Below, one piece after another: positions 8,059-16,682 of a DNA stretch of 38,379 nucleotides (position 1 is the stretch's first letter; each line of letters opens with the position of its first letter). The stretch is from Flavobacteriales bacterium. GTDB lineage: Bacteria > Bacteroidota > Bacteroidia > Flavobacteriales > TMED113. The notes below the pieces were generated by a model. That model was not told where the DNA came from. It was given only the letters and a program-made list of their open reading frames with translations, and made no database searches. Both the position numbers and the translations under genes were made by a program. The stretch is taken from positions 1-38,379 of the forward strand of contig PAWM01000014.1 in NCBI GenBank assembly GCA_002714185.1, written 5' to 3'.

Positions 8059-10141
8059 CTTTTTTATCAACAGTTCCATCATTATAAAGCTCTATAAAAA
8101 CTACACTTTCCTTATTTATTTCTCTACCTAACATATCAAAAATCTTATATGTAGATTTTTTTCCTGTATTATCATCTAAATTAATAGTGTTATTTATAGT
8201 CACATTGACTGATGAATATCCACTTTCACATGTACGATCATAAGTAATTGACCAGTCATAAAAGTAATAATAATAATCAGGCGATGAACCGTTATCACCA
8301 CCACCTTGAGTATAGTAACCTTCAGTTATTTCTAAAATATTATTAATAGTAAACGGGAAATTAGGTAAACCCCCAGTTGTTCTTTTTAAAAGAGGATTAT
8401 TATCTCCGAAATTATCATTGTTAAAATCTGTATTTGTTGTTAATAAATACTGCATACCTGGAGAAATACTCCAATTCAAACTAATAATATATCCCTCATC
8501 ATCTGTCTCAGGTATATCAACTAACATATCATATATAAGGGCACCATTATTGTTTCTTAATTCTATTATTCTCTCACCAGAGTAGTCAGTATATACTTTG
8601 ACGGTATTTAGTGTGAAATTTGAGTAACAATCAAATAATAAACCACCATTATACACACTTCCGCTATAATCTGCATTTTGACCTTGACCTTCATGTTCAG
8701 GTTCTCCAGTATTGAGTGTAGTGGATTCAACAATTTCTTCATTATAAACCATAAAAGATGTATTTTCATACAACGGATTTGTTATATATGTACTAGAACC
8801 TACACTTAGAATATTATAATCAGCATCAAAAAATGTAATAATATTACCTTCACAATTTAATATTGCACTTTGACCGTAATCAATAGAAATATTATTTTCA
8901 CATTCAGGAAGAGTAATATCAAAAGCATCACAAAAATACTCACATGTTCCATCATCTTGATTTGCACTTGGATTAAAATTTTCTGCTGCTGGATCTGTAC
9001 AGCCAATAAATAAACAAGATCCATCATTAATTTCTGCAGTTTCATCATAATTTGATGCATTTGGATTTGTACAACCAAATCCTTCATAAGCACCATAAGG
9101 TGTATGTAAAATAAATAAACCTTCTTGTTGATCAGTTGCTAATACTAAACCAGAAGGTAAATAAGGATATGCACCCCAACAGCCATCAAAGCTACCACCA
9201 GTCATGGGAGAGGTATCATAATATGCAACCTCAATCATATTAAATGGATCGCTAGCATCAATTATTGTTACTCCAGAAGTATAATACGATGTAACTAAAT
9301 AATCTCCAAACACATGTGTGTTATGAGGAATTACATTCTCTTGATTACCATCAGCACCATCACCTGTCCATTCTTGGATTAAATCAATCTCTTGAATATC
9401 ATAAATATCTGACACATCATATGCACCTACATAACATCCTGCTGTTTCATCTGTGGTAAATAAGTAATTATTATCATCCGAAATCCATGCATTGTGAGTA
9501 AAATTACAGGAAGTTGGATAAGACGACATAATTTGAGGATTAGATTTGTCCGTAACATCAATAACTGAAAAAACACCAGCATAAATAGCAGAACCCCACA
9601 AAGTATCACCTCTTACCATTCCATCATGTAAATAGTAATCATCAAAGATTCCGGCTAATGATGGAAACATAGGATTATCTGTTAAATCCAATATAACAGC
9701 ACCGCCATTTCCTGTATCAGCTCCAAAAATATATGCATATCCATTTTCATCAATGTAAATATTGTGTGAAGTAGTGAAAAATTCCTGAGTATAGTTATAA
9801 GTTTGTCCTGTTTGATCACTTAAGTCTACAATTAATAAGCCATCACTTGCCTCAGTTGTAACATATGCATATTTACCCCATGTTTTCACATCTCTCCAAA
9901 CAGAATTGCTACCCTGAATAAAAAAAATCTCTGTGGGATTAGAGGGATTTGTAACATCTACAACAGAAAAACCATCAGTTAATCCAACTAATGCATATTC
10001 ATTACCTCCATCTGCGTAACCCCAAATGTCATTTGTACCCTGTGGATAAGATAAATTACCAACTAAATCCATATTTAAGCTCTCTTGAGAAAATAAACTA
10101 GAATATAAAATTATACATATATAAGTGAGTACTTTTTTCAT
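8045..10141 (-). CDS. Secreted choice-of-anchor B protein with LVIVD repeats, GCTD motifs and T9SS-like C-terminus
   Basis: Probable surface or secreted protein of 698 residues. The signal peptide MKKVLTYICIILYSSLFSQ comes first. The next roughly 350 residues hold LVIVD-type beta-propeller repeats (for example GFSVVDVTNPSNP, GLLIVDLSD, GVFSVIDVTDKSNP, GVTIIDASDPFNM), the pattern of the choice-of-anchor B family. Two GCTxPxAxNxxxxAxxxDGxC units follow, then a beta-rich region, and a C-terminus (IFDMLGRE to KKVILK) typical of T9SS sorting domains. The start at 10141 is chosen because the signal peptide begins there and a -7 box lies just upstream; the longer reading frame to 10192 would include that box. 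Role unknown. Confidence 0.82.
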   Translation of the reverse strand: MKKVLTYICIILYSSLFSQESLNMDLVGNLSYPQGTNDIWGYADGGNEYALVGLTDGFSVVDVTNPSNPTEIFFIQGSNSVWRDVKTWGKYAYVTTEASDGLLIVDLSDQTGQTYNYTQEFFTTSHNIYIDENGYAYIFGADTGNGGAVILDLTDNPMFPSLAGIFDDYYLHDGMVRGDTLWGSAIYAGVFSVIDVTDKSNPQIMSSYPTSCNFTHNAWISDDNNYLFTTDETAGCYVGAYDVSDIYDIQEIDLIQEWTGDGADGNQENVIPHNTHVFGDYLVTSYYTSGVTIIDASDPFNMIEVAYYDTSPMTGGSFDGCWGAYPYLPSGLVLATDQQEGLFILHTPYGAYEGFGCTNPNASNYDETAEINDGSCLFIGCTDPAAENFNPSANQDDGTCEYFCDAFDITLPECENNISIDYGQSAILNCEGNIITFFDADYNILSVGSSTYITNPLYENTSFMVYNEEIVESTTLNTGEPEHEGQGQNADYSGSVYNGGLLFDCYSNFTLNTVKVYTDYSGERIIELRNNNGALIYDMLVDIPETDDEGYIISLNWSISPGMQYLLTTNTDFNNDNFGDNNPLLKRTTGGLPNFPFTINNILEITEGYYTQGGGDNGSSPDYYYYFYDWSITYDRTCESGYSSVNVTINNTINLDDNTGKKSTYKIFDMLGREINKESVVFIELYNDGTVDKKVILK

Positions 10142-10167
10142 ATGACTGAATATTAAATTAATATTAG

Positions 10168-10175
10168 CAAAAATA
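10168..10175 (-). promoter_or_regulatory. Candidate -7 promoter box for the choice-of-anchor B gene
   Basis: On the minus strand the bases read TATTTTTG, a TANNTTTG match, 26 nt upstream of the ATG at 10141. Its position inside the longer possible reading frame argues that translation starts at 10141. No convincing -33 TTG is seen. Confidence 0.45.
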
Positions 10176-10211
10176 CAAATTAGAATACACATTCTAATTA
10201 ATTAGCTGCTC

Positions 10212-10574
10212 TTAATTACGACCGTAATTGATTTTTTTATAATTTATTTTAATTTCTTTAAATCCTTCAGAAAATTTATCTACTATAGTAGCTTTAATTG
10301 AATTTCTTTCACAATTTAGATCTCTAACTCTTAAAGCTAAGCGACCAATTTCTTCCAATGGTAATTTTGTTCCCTTTCTAATATCAGACTCTGTATCCCA
10401 AATTTTAGAATTAATTTCATACATAAGTGAAATATATTTATCTAAATTAGATGAATATAAATCTATTTCATTTTTATATGCTAATAATTCTATATTAACA
10501 TCTTCTTCAGTTCGTTCAGATTTTAATTTCGTAATAGTATATCTATCTATTATCTCTGATATTGGCATTTTCAT
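10212..10574 (-). CDS. Small DUF6165-like protein of unknown function
   Basis: Soluble, helix-rich protein of 120 residues with no signal peptide or membrane segment. The N-terminus MKMPISEIIDRYTITKLK, the middle EINSKIWDTESDIR, then RLALRVRDLNCERNSIK and FKEIKINY resemble the DUF6165 family, recalled from memory rather than from a search. The reading frame could begin at a TTG at 10580, but the ATG at 10574 is preferred. It follows dsbD by 14 nt on the same strand and is probably the last gene of the lpdA-pabB-tilS-dsbD run. No catalytic motif is recognisable. In other bacteria such proteins are often near surface-polysaccharide genes; here the neighbours give no such hint. Confidence 0.7.
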   Translation of the reverse strand: MKMPISEIIDRYTITKLKSERTEEDVNIELLAYKNEIDLYSSNLDKYISLMYEINSKIWDTESDIRKGTKLPLEEIGRLALRVRDLNCERNSIKATIVDKFSEGFKEIKINYKKINYGRN

Positions 10575-10588
10575 AATCAAATATACTT

Positions 10589-12616
10589 TTATTTTCCTAT
10601 TGTATGGAATGCATTAATACCACACTCTAAATACTCCACATAATTATTTGCATTACGAGCATAACTATAACCTACAGGATTCGCTAAAAGCTGCTCATCA
10701 GGGGTCATTAAAACATGTAATGGTTGTGTATTATTAGCAAATGTAAGACTCTGTAAAGTACTCCATTTATCTCCAATTCTTTTAATTTTCTTTTTCTTTA
10801 CTTTTCCATCTCTGGTAATAATATCAATCACTTCTTTTTCATCTTCAGCTAGATCTGTTTTTTCATCGACATATAAAGAAATTACAACATAGTCATTATT
10901 TAGTAATGTTTTAACCCTTTTTTCTACCCAAACATCATCCTCAATTTTACGGCAATTTACACAAGCCCAACCTGTAAAATCAATCATAATAGGCTTATTC
11001 ACTTGCTGAGCATAAAGTAATCCCTCTTCATAATCGTGAAAAATATTTTGAATCTGATGCTCATAATTTATATAAGAGTAGTATTTAGGCGGCGGAAACC
11101 CACTTAATAATTTATGGCTCCACCAATCTTTTCCAATAACACCTGGAAATAAATAAATAACAAAAGCAACCACAGCAGCTCCAAATGAAATACTTGTGAA
11201 ACTTATTTTTTTTGTTTGGCTATCATGTGGAAACTTAATCAATCCAAACATATATAAAGCAAGTGCAAGAAAAGTAAGAACCCATAAAGCAAAGAAAACC
11301 TCTCGTCTTATTACTCCCCATTGTTCAACTAAGTCTGCATTTGATAGAAATTTAATTGCTAATGCAATTTCTATAAAACCTAATATTACCTTAACAGTAT
11401 TTAGCCATCCGCCAGATTTAGGTAAAGATTTTAACCATGTTGGAAAAGCGGCGAATAAAGCAAATGGTAAACCAAGTGCTAAACCAAAGCCGGCCATTGC
11501 TAAGCTTAATTTAACTGCCACAAGTGCAGTACTAAAGCCAAAAATATTAATTAAATCAGCAGTTGCTGATGATAATGTGCCCGCTAATAACGACCCTAAA
11601 ATTGGTCCAGTACAGGAAAAAGACACAATAGCTAGAGTTAATGCCATAAAAAATATTCCAAGCACACCACCTATATTACTTCCCGAACCTGCTGAATTGC
11701 TCCAACTACTTGGAAGTGTTATTTCAAAATAACCAAAAAATGAAATTGCAAAAACAATAAATATCAAAAAAAAGCCAATATTTAACCATGGATTTGTTGA
11801 TATTTGATTGAACACTTCAGGGTTAATATTAGGCATTAAATGAAAAGGCAAACTCAATAAAGTATATGTTAAAAAGATAAACAAACCATAAATAGCTGCA
11901 TTATAAATTGCTTTTCTTTTATCTTCAGACCCCTTTGTGAAAAAACTTACTGTTAAAGGAATCATCGGAAAAACACATGGTGTCAATAAAGCAATAAATC
12001 CTCCAATAATTCCTAAAAAAAATATTCCCCAAAGGGATTTTTCTGATTTTTTTTGACCACAATCTCCTATAGGATTATTTAAATCAATACTTGAAATAAT
12101 GTATTTATTACTATCAGATTTAAATGTTAATAAAGAGGAGGAGTTATCTTTTAACGAATTTTCAGTTTTTTTTTTAACCTCAAATATCATATCTACATAA
12201 TCGGGAGGTAAGCACATAGTAGCATTACAAACCATAAATTCTAATTCTCCCCTAATAACAGAAGTTGTATCGTTTAAAATTTTTATTTTTTGCTTAAAAA
12301 TCGCTTTATCTTGGAAAGACGATAAGTCCATTTGAAATACAGGATCATATTTAGTCTTACTATTAGATTCCTCAACACCATCAATCAATTCATATTCTTC
12401 AGTCTCAACAAAATAAAAACTTGTTGGAACTGGACCATCTGGATTAACATATTGAGAATACACATTCCACCCTTCTTCAATTTCTGCCTCTATAATGAGA
12501 TTAAAAGATTGATTAGAAATATGTTCAACTGAAAATGACCAGTCAACTGGATCTTCAATTTGAGAAAATGTATTTAATGCAATAACAGATAATAGTAAAA
12601 AAAAATATTTTTTCAT
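10589..12616 (-). CDS. dsbD: Thiol:disulfide interchange protein DsbD
   Basis: Inner-membrane reductant carrier from cytoplasmic thioredoxin to the periplasm, 675 residues with all three modules. A signal peptide (MKKYFFLLLSVIALNTFSQ) is followed by the alpha domain (about 20-150), whose cysteine pair is in VCNATMCLPP. The membrane beta domain (about 195-490) has one redox cysteine in LLTPCVFPMIPLT and another in VSFSCTGPILG. The C-terminal thioredoxin-like gamma domain carries WACVNC at about residues 550-555. It lies 11 nt downstream of tilS. Bacteroidota homologues are usually labelled as here; a specific role in cytochrome c maturation cannot be told apart. Confidence 0.93.
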   Translation of the reverse strand: MKKYFFLLLSVIALNTFSQIEDPVDWSFSVEHISNQSFNLIIEAEIEEGWNVYSQYVNPDGPVPTSFYFVETEEYELIDGVEESNSKTKYDPVFQMDLSSFQDKAIFKQKIKILNDTTSVIRGELEFMVCNATMCLPPDYVDMIFEVKKKTENSLKDNSSSLLTFKSDSNKYIISSIDLNNPIGDCGQKKSEKSLWGIFFLGIIGGFIALLTPCVFPMIPLTVSFFTKGSEDKRKAIYNAAIYGLFIFLTYTLLSLPFHLMPNINPEVFNQISTNPWLNIGFFLIFIVFAISFFGYFEITLPSSWSNSAGSGSNIGGVLGIFFMALTLAIVSFSCTGPILGSLLAGTLSSATADLINIFGFSTALVAVKLSLAMAGFGLALGLPFALFAAFPTWLKSLPKSGGWLNTVKVILGFIEIALAIKFLSNADLVEQWGVIRREVFFALWVLTFLALALYMFGLIKFPHDSQTKKISFTSISFGAAVVAFVIYLFPGVIGKDWWSHKLLSGFPPPKYYSYINYEHQIQNIFHDYEEGLLYAQQVNKPIMIDFTGWACVNCRKIEDDVWVEKRVKTLLNNDYVVISLYVDEKTDLAEDEKEVIDIITRDGKVKKKKIKRIGDKWSTLQSLTFANNTQPLHVLMTPDEQLLANPVGYSYARNANNYVEYLECGINAFHTIGK

Positions 12617-12627
12617 TGGAAATATAT

Positions 12628-13932
12628 TTAAAAATGTACAATATATACTTTTTTAGAATTTTCTACAAGCTTAAATCTATCATCAATTCTTTCACCAATT
12701 ATACACACAATTTCATTATTAGAAATTAATAATCTTGTTTTCTTTTTTTGTATTAAAGAAAACTTATTATCTATAAAGTAATCACTCAACTTTTTAAACC
12801 CTTTCATACCTAAAGGAATAAATTTATCTCCTTTTTTCCAAGACCTAATTAATAAAGGAAACTCTAATTTATCGAAATCAATATACATTTTGTTGATATT
12901 ATTTTTATGATAATCACAATCTATATAAGGAATAACACTAAAAGAAATATTAAAAGGAGATTTAATATTCGTAATATCTTTATAAATTACTACATTATCA
13001 TTGTGTATATGTTTAGATATAATTAGTTCATGTCTATCCTTCACCATATAATAATCTGAATTAATAAATTCTTTTCCAGAACTAGATTTTAGGGATGTAA
13101 ACACAGATTCAACATCTAAAAAATTAAAGTCTGAAATTATTTCATATAATAACTGTTTAGGGGTTGATTCTTGTAATAAAGAATCTATATTAACTCTATA
13201 TTCTTTATTTTTAAAAACTATTAACTTTTCTTTTTTTTCTCTTATAACTTCATCATAAATAACTTCAACATCTCTGACTCTTAATATTGTTTTATTTATG
13301 GAATTAATAATATCTGGATTAATTTCTTGCATTATCGGGATCAGTCGATTTCTGATTTTACTCCTAACATATTTATCATCTTTATTACTAACATCATCTC
13401 TATAATCGATGTTGTTTTTTTTTGCATAATCAATTATTTCATTTTTAATAAAATTTAATAATGGCCTTATAATTTTATCATCTAATTGATTAATTCCATG
13501 TAAACCTGAAAGACCTGTTCCTCTAATTAAATTAATTAACAGTGTCTCTACAGAATCATTCTTATGATGTGCTATTGCAATGAATCTAAATTCATATTTA
13601 TTAGACAAAGATTCAAACCATTTATATCTTAATTCTCTTGCTGCCATTTGAATAGAAATTTTATTCACCTCAGAGTATTCTACTGTATTAAATTCTTTTA
13701 TGAATAATTTAACACCATGTGATTGACTGATTTTTTTTACTAATTTCTGATCTAAAATTGAATCCTCTCTTCTTAAAGAAAAATTACAATGTGCAATTGC
13801 AAAATTATAGCCATTAGTTTTTAATAAATTTAATAATACCATACTATCAATGCCTCCACTAACTGCTAAGAGTATACGAGATTTTTTTGAAACCTTTAAT
13901 TGCCTAAGTTGCTTTATAAAAAAATCATTCAT
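12628..13932 (-). CDS. tilS: tRNA(Ile)-lysidine synthase
   Basis: ATP-dependent enzyme that converts C34 of tRNA-Ile(CAU) to lysidine, an essential decoding modification. The N-type ATP pyrophosphatase motif SGGIDS is at residues 25-30, followed by AHCNFSLRREDS and AHHKNDSVETLLINLIRGTG, the usual TilS loops. The C-terminal domain holds FIPLGMKGFKKLSDYFID. At 434 residues it is the long bacterial form. The ATG overlaps the pabB TGA by four bases (ATGA), indicating translational coupling. Confidence 0.95.
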   Translation of the reverse strand: MNDFFIKQLRQLKVSKKSRILLAVSGGIDSMVLLNLLKTNGYNFAIAHCNFSLRREDSILDQKLVKKISQSHGVKLFIKEFNTVEYSEVNKISIQMAARELRYKWFESLSNKYEFRFIAIAHHKNDSVETLLINLIRGTGLSGLHGINQLDDKIIRPLLNFIKNEIIDYAKKNNIDYRDDVSNKDDKYVRSKIRNRLIPIMQEINPDIINSINKTILRVRDVEVIYDEVIREKKEKLIVFKNKEYRVNIDSLLQESTPKQLLYEIISDFNFLDVESVFTSLKSSSGKEFINSDYYMVKDRHELIISKHIHNDNVVIYKDITNIKSPFNISFSVIPYIDCDYHKNNINKMYIDFDKLEFPLLIRSWKKGDKFIPLGMKGFKKLSDYFIDNKFSLIQKKKTRLLISNNEIVCIIGERIDDRFKLVENSKKVYIVHF

Positions 13933-15143
13933 TTACCTAAGACTTTAAAAATAGATTTTGCTTTCAATAAACACTCTTCGTATTCCATCTCTGGAATAGA
14001 ATCAATAGTTATCGCACCACCAACAATAAAAGAAAGATAGTTGCTTTTTTGATTGTATAAAATTGAACGAATAACAACATTAAAATCAAAATCCTTTTTA
14101 GGGGAAATATAACCAATTGCTCCTGAATAAATACCTCTAAGTGTATTTTCATATTGCTCAATTAATTCCATTGCTTTAATTTTAGGTGCACCTGTCATTG
14201 AACCCATAGGAAATGTTGCTCTTAGAATATCTGCAATACTTGTATCTAAACTAACTTCACAGCAAATAGTTGATATTAAATGGTGTAAATCTTTGTATGT
14301 ATATATAGAAGCTAACTCATCTACTTTAACTGTGTTTTTGGCAGCAATTTTTGATAAATCATTTCTTACTAAATCAACAATCATTACATTTTCTGAAAAA
14401 TCCTTAGAACTATTTATTAATTTTTTTTTCTGTGCATTATCAGCAATTTCATTATCTAATTTTTTTATTGTACCCTTAATGGGTTGAGATATTATTTTAT
14501 TTCCTGTTTTTGACAAATATCTTTCAGGGCTAGCACAAAGACAAAAATGATTATTAAGTCTATAAAAGCAGGAAAATGGTGCTTTTGACAACTTATTTAA
14601 TTTAGAAAATAATGAAAAACTATCTAGGTTAACATTTTCCGCATAAAACTCTTGACAATAATTCATCTCATAAATATCACCTAATTGTAAATGCTTTTTA
14701 ATTGCACACACATTTTTAATATATTCTTTTTTACTAATTCGTGATTTAATTTCTATTGAATCACTAAGATTATTTATAATATCTATTTGACATATTTTAT
14801 TAAATAAATAATCAATTTCCGACTCTAAATATGTTTCATTATAAATTATAGTAACAAGCTGTTTTTTGATTTTAATAATAATCTCGGCATTAAAAAAATG
14901 CATTTTAGGAAAAAATTGATTATCCATATTATCAGAGGACAGATTCTCAATGTCATTCTTTAAATCATATCCTAAGTAACCAAAAATCCAATCCGAAGAT
15001 TTAGCTGTGAAACTAGCTAAAGATTTAAATGGATGCAAAGAATAATCTAATTCATGCTTTGATTTAAATGCCGCTAAAAAATCAAAGGGGTCCTGATCAA
15101 AAGAATTATTGTCAAAAACACAAAAGATATCAAAAATCCTCAA
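13929..15143 (-). CDS. pabB: Aminodeoxychorismate synthase component I
   Basis: Chorismate-binding enzyme that makes 4-amino-4-deoxychorismate for folate. Core motifs: ASPERYL, PIKGT (Lys223 in this numbering, the PabB-type lysine, whereas TrpE has PIAGT), MIVDLVRNDL, FPMGSMTGAPKIKAMELIE and the C-terminal GGAITIDS. The given start is a TTG, the only conventional initiation codon in frame. Family-like sequence (TYSIIDVNQFKNQIIEYL) continues in frame upstream, to about a CTG at 15210-15212, so the protein may be about 23 residues longer. No PabA-like glutaminase or PabC is in the window. Overlaps tilS by 4 nt and follows lpdA. Confidence 0.9.
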   Translation of the reverse strand: MRIFDIFCVFDNNSFDQDPFDFLAAFKSKHELDYSLHPFKSLASFTAKSSDWIFGYLGYDLKNDIENLSSDNMDNQFFPKMHFFNAEIIIKIKKQLVTIIYNETYLESEIDYLFNKICQIDIINNLSDSIEIKSRISKKEYIKNVCAIKKHLQLGDIYEMNYCQEFYAENVNLDSFSLFSKLNKLSKAPFSCFYRLNNHFCLCASPERYLSKTGNKIISQPIKGTIKKLDNEIADNAQKKKLINSSKDFSENVMIVDLVRNDLSKIAAKNTVKVDELASIYTYKDLHHLISTICCEVSLDTSIADILRATFPMGSMTGAPKIKAMELIEQYENTLRGIYSGAIGYISPKKDFDFNVVIRSILYNQKSNYLSFIVGGAITIDSIPEMEYEECLLKAKSIFKVLGK

Positions 15144-15238
15144 ATACTCAATGATTTGATTTTTAAATTGATTTACATCAATAATACTATATGTTCTTTG
15201 TTTTTTAACCAGAATGAATAACGATATTGATTTTAAAA

Positions 15239-16642
15239 TTATATATGTAATGCTCTATTTTCAGTAGCTGCCAATGCTGCTTCCTTCATAACTTCACTAA
15301 ATGTTGGATGAGCATGAGTAATTCTAGCAATATCTTCTGCCGATGCTTTGTATTCCATCGCAACAACAGCTTCGGAAATTAAATCTGCACATCTAGGACC
15401 AATCATATGAACTCCTAATATTTCATCATTAACTGAATCTGCAATTATTTTAATAAAACCATCTGTATCCATAGATATTTTAGCCCTACCATTTGCCTTA
15501 AATGGAAAAATACCTATTTTAATGCTTTTTCCTAACTTTTTTAACTCGTCTTCAGTAGAACCCACCGATGCTACTTCAGGCCAAGTGTATACAACACCTG
15601 GAATCAAATGGTGATTAATAATTGGTTTTTGACCGGCAATAACTTCAGCAACAAACACACCTTCCTCTTCGGCTTTATGTGCTAACATTGGCCCATTAAT
15701 AACATCTCCTATTGCATAAATGTTAGAATGTATTGTTTGTAATTTACTATTTACATTAATTTTCCCTGAGTCACTAGTTGAAATCTCTACTGCCTTTAAA
15801 TTAAGACCATCAGTATAAGCTTTTCTACCAATAGCTATCATGCAATAATCTCCGTTTAAAATTAATTTTTTATTAGATGAAGACAAAGCTATTAACTCGA
15901 CATTTTTTCCAATATTTGTTACTGCTTTTACCTTATGAGATAAATAAAATTTAAAACCCAAATCCCTAATAAGTACTTTTTTTAATTCTGTTCCTAAACT
16001 ATTATCCATGCCTGAGAGAATTCTAGAAGAATTATCAACCACTGATACTTCAGAGCCCATTCGAGCATATACTGACCCTAGTTCTAATCCAATAACACCA
16101 GCACCAACAATAATCATTTTTTTTGGAATCTCTTTTAAGGACAGAGCTTCAGTAGAAGAAAATATCCTTTTTTTATCTAAATTAAAGAATGGTAATGAAA
16201 ATGGCTTAGATCCTGTTGCAAGGATAATATATTTACTTTTTAGTTTTTGTTCATTTTTATCATTTTTAACTAAAACTGTATTTTTATCTACAAATGAACC
16301 TACACCTTCAAAAACCTTAATTTTATTTTTTTTCATTAAAAAATCTAACCCCATATGCATTTCTGATACAATTTTAGATTTACGTTTCATAGTTTGATGA
16401 ATATCAATTGTAATTTTATCAGAATTAATTCCATGATCTTTAAACTCGTGATTAGATTTAAAAAAATGCTCTGAAGACTCTAGTAAAGCTTTAGATGGAA
16501 TGCAACCTACATTCAAACATGTGCCACCAAGTTTTGGATATTTTTCAATTATAGCAGTGTTCATACCTAACTGTGCACATCGTATTGCTGCAACATAACC
16601 ACCTGGTCCAGATCCAATAACAATTACATCAAATGAATTCAT
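15239..16642 (-). CDS. lpdA: Dihydrolipoyl dehydrogenase (E3)
   Basis: FAD flavoprotein that reoxidises lipoyl groups of 2-oxoacid dehydrogenase complexes and of the glycine cleavage system, so it is a functional partner of the gcvP product encoded later in the window. It is 467 residues, the standard length. It has the N-terminal FAD motif GSGPGGYVAA, the redox disulfide in GGTCLNVGCIPSK (Cys42 and Cys47), the NAD-binding GAGVIGLELGSVYARMG, the second FAD motif AIGDV, and the C-terminal catalytic HAHPTFSE. A candidate -7 box lies 20 nt upstream. Confidence 0.96.
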   Translation of the reverse strand: MNSFDVIVIGSGPGGYVAAIRCAQLGMNTAIIEKYPKLGGTCLNVGCIPSKALLESSEHFFKSNHEFKDHGINSDKITIDIHQTMKRKSKIVSEMHMGLDFLMKKNKIKVFEGVGSFVDKNTVLVKNDKNEQKLKSKYIILATGSKPFSLPFFNLDKKRIFSSTEALSLKEIPKKMIIVGAGVIGLELGSVYARMGSEVSVVDNSSRILSGMDNSLGTELKKVLIRDLGFKFYLSHKVKAVTNIGKNVELIALSSSNKKLILNGDYCMIAIGRKAYTDGLNLKAVEISTSDSGKINVNSKLQTIHSNIYAIGDVINGPMLAHKAEEEGVFVAEVIAGQKPIINHHLIPGVVYTWPEVASVGSTEDELKKLGKSIKIGIFPFKANGRAKISMDTDGFIKIIADSVNDEILGVHMIGPRCADLISEAVVAMEYKASAEDIARITHAHPTFSEVMKEAALAATENRALHI

Positions 16643-16661
16643 ATATATAAATTTTATTATA

Positions 16662-16669
16662 CAAAAATA
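16662..16669 (-). promoter_or_regulatory. Candidate -7 promoter box for lpdA
   Basis: The minus strand reads TATTTTTG, matching TANNTTTG, within the 40-nt lnt-lpdA gap and 19 nt before the lpdA ATG. A start here would drive lpdA-pabB-tilS-dsbD and the DUF6165-like gene. No clear -33 TTG. Confidence 0.4.
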
Positions 16670-16682
16670 ATAGTTCTATAAT

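Noticed and set aside
10142-10192. Longer start for the choice-of-anchor B protein at 10192
   Set aside because: It would place a second hydrophobic stretch before a complete signal peptide and include the candidate -7 box within the coding region.
11196-11732. 178-codon plus-strand frame opposite dsbD
   Set aside because: It lies wholly within the well-supported dsbD coding region on the other strand. Its translation is Lys/Asn/Pro-rich with no motif, so it is a shadow frame.
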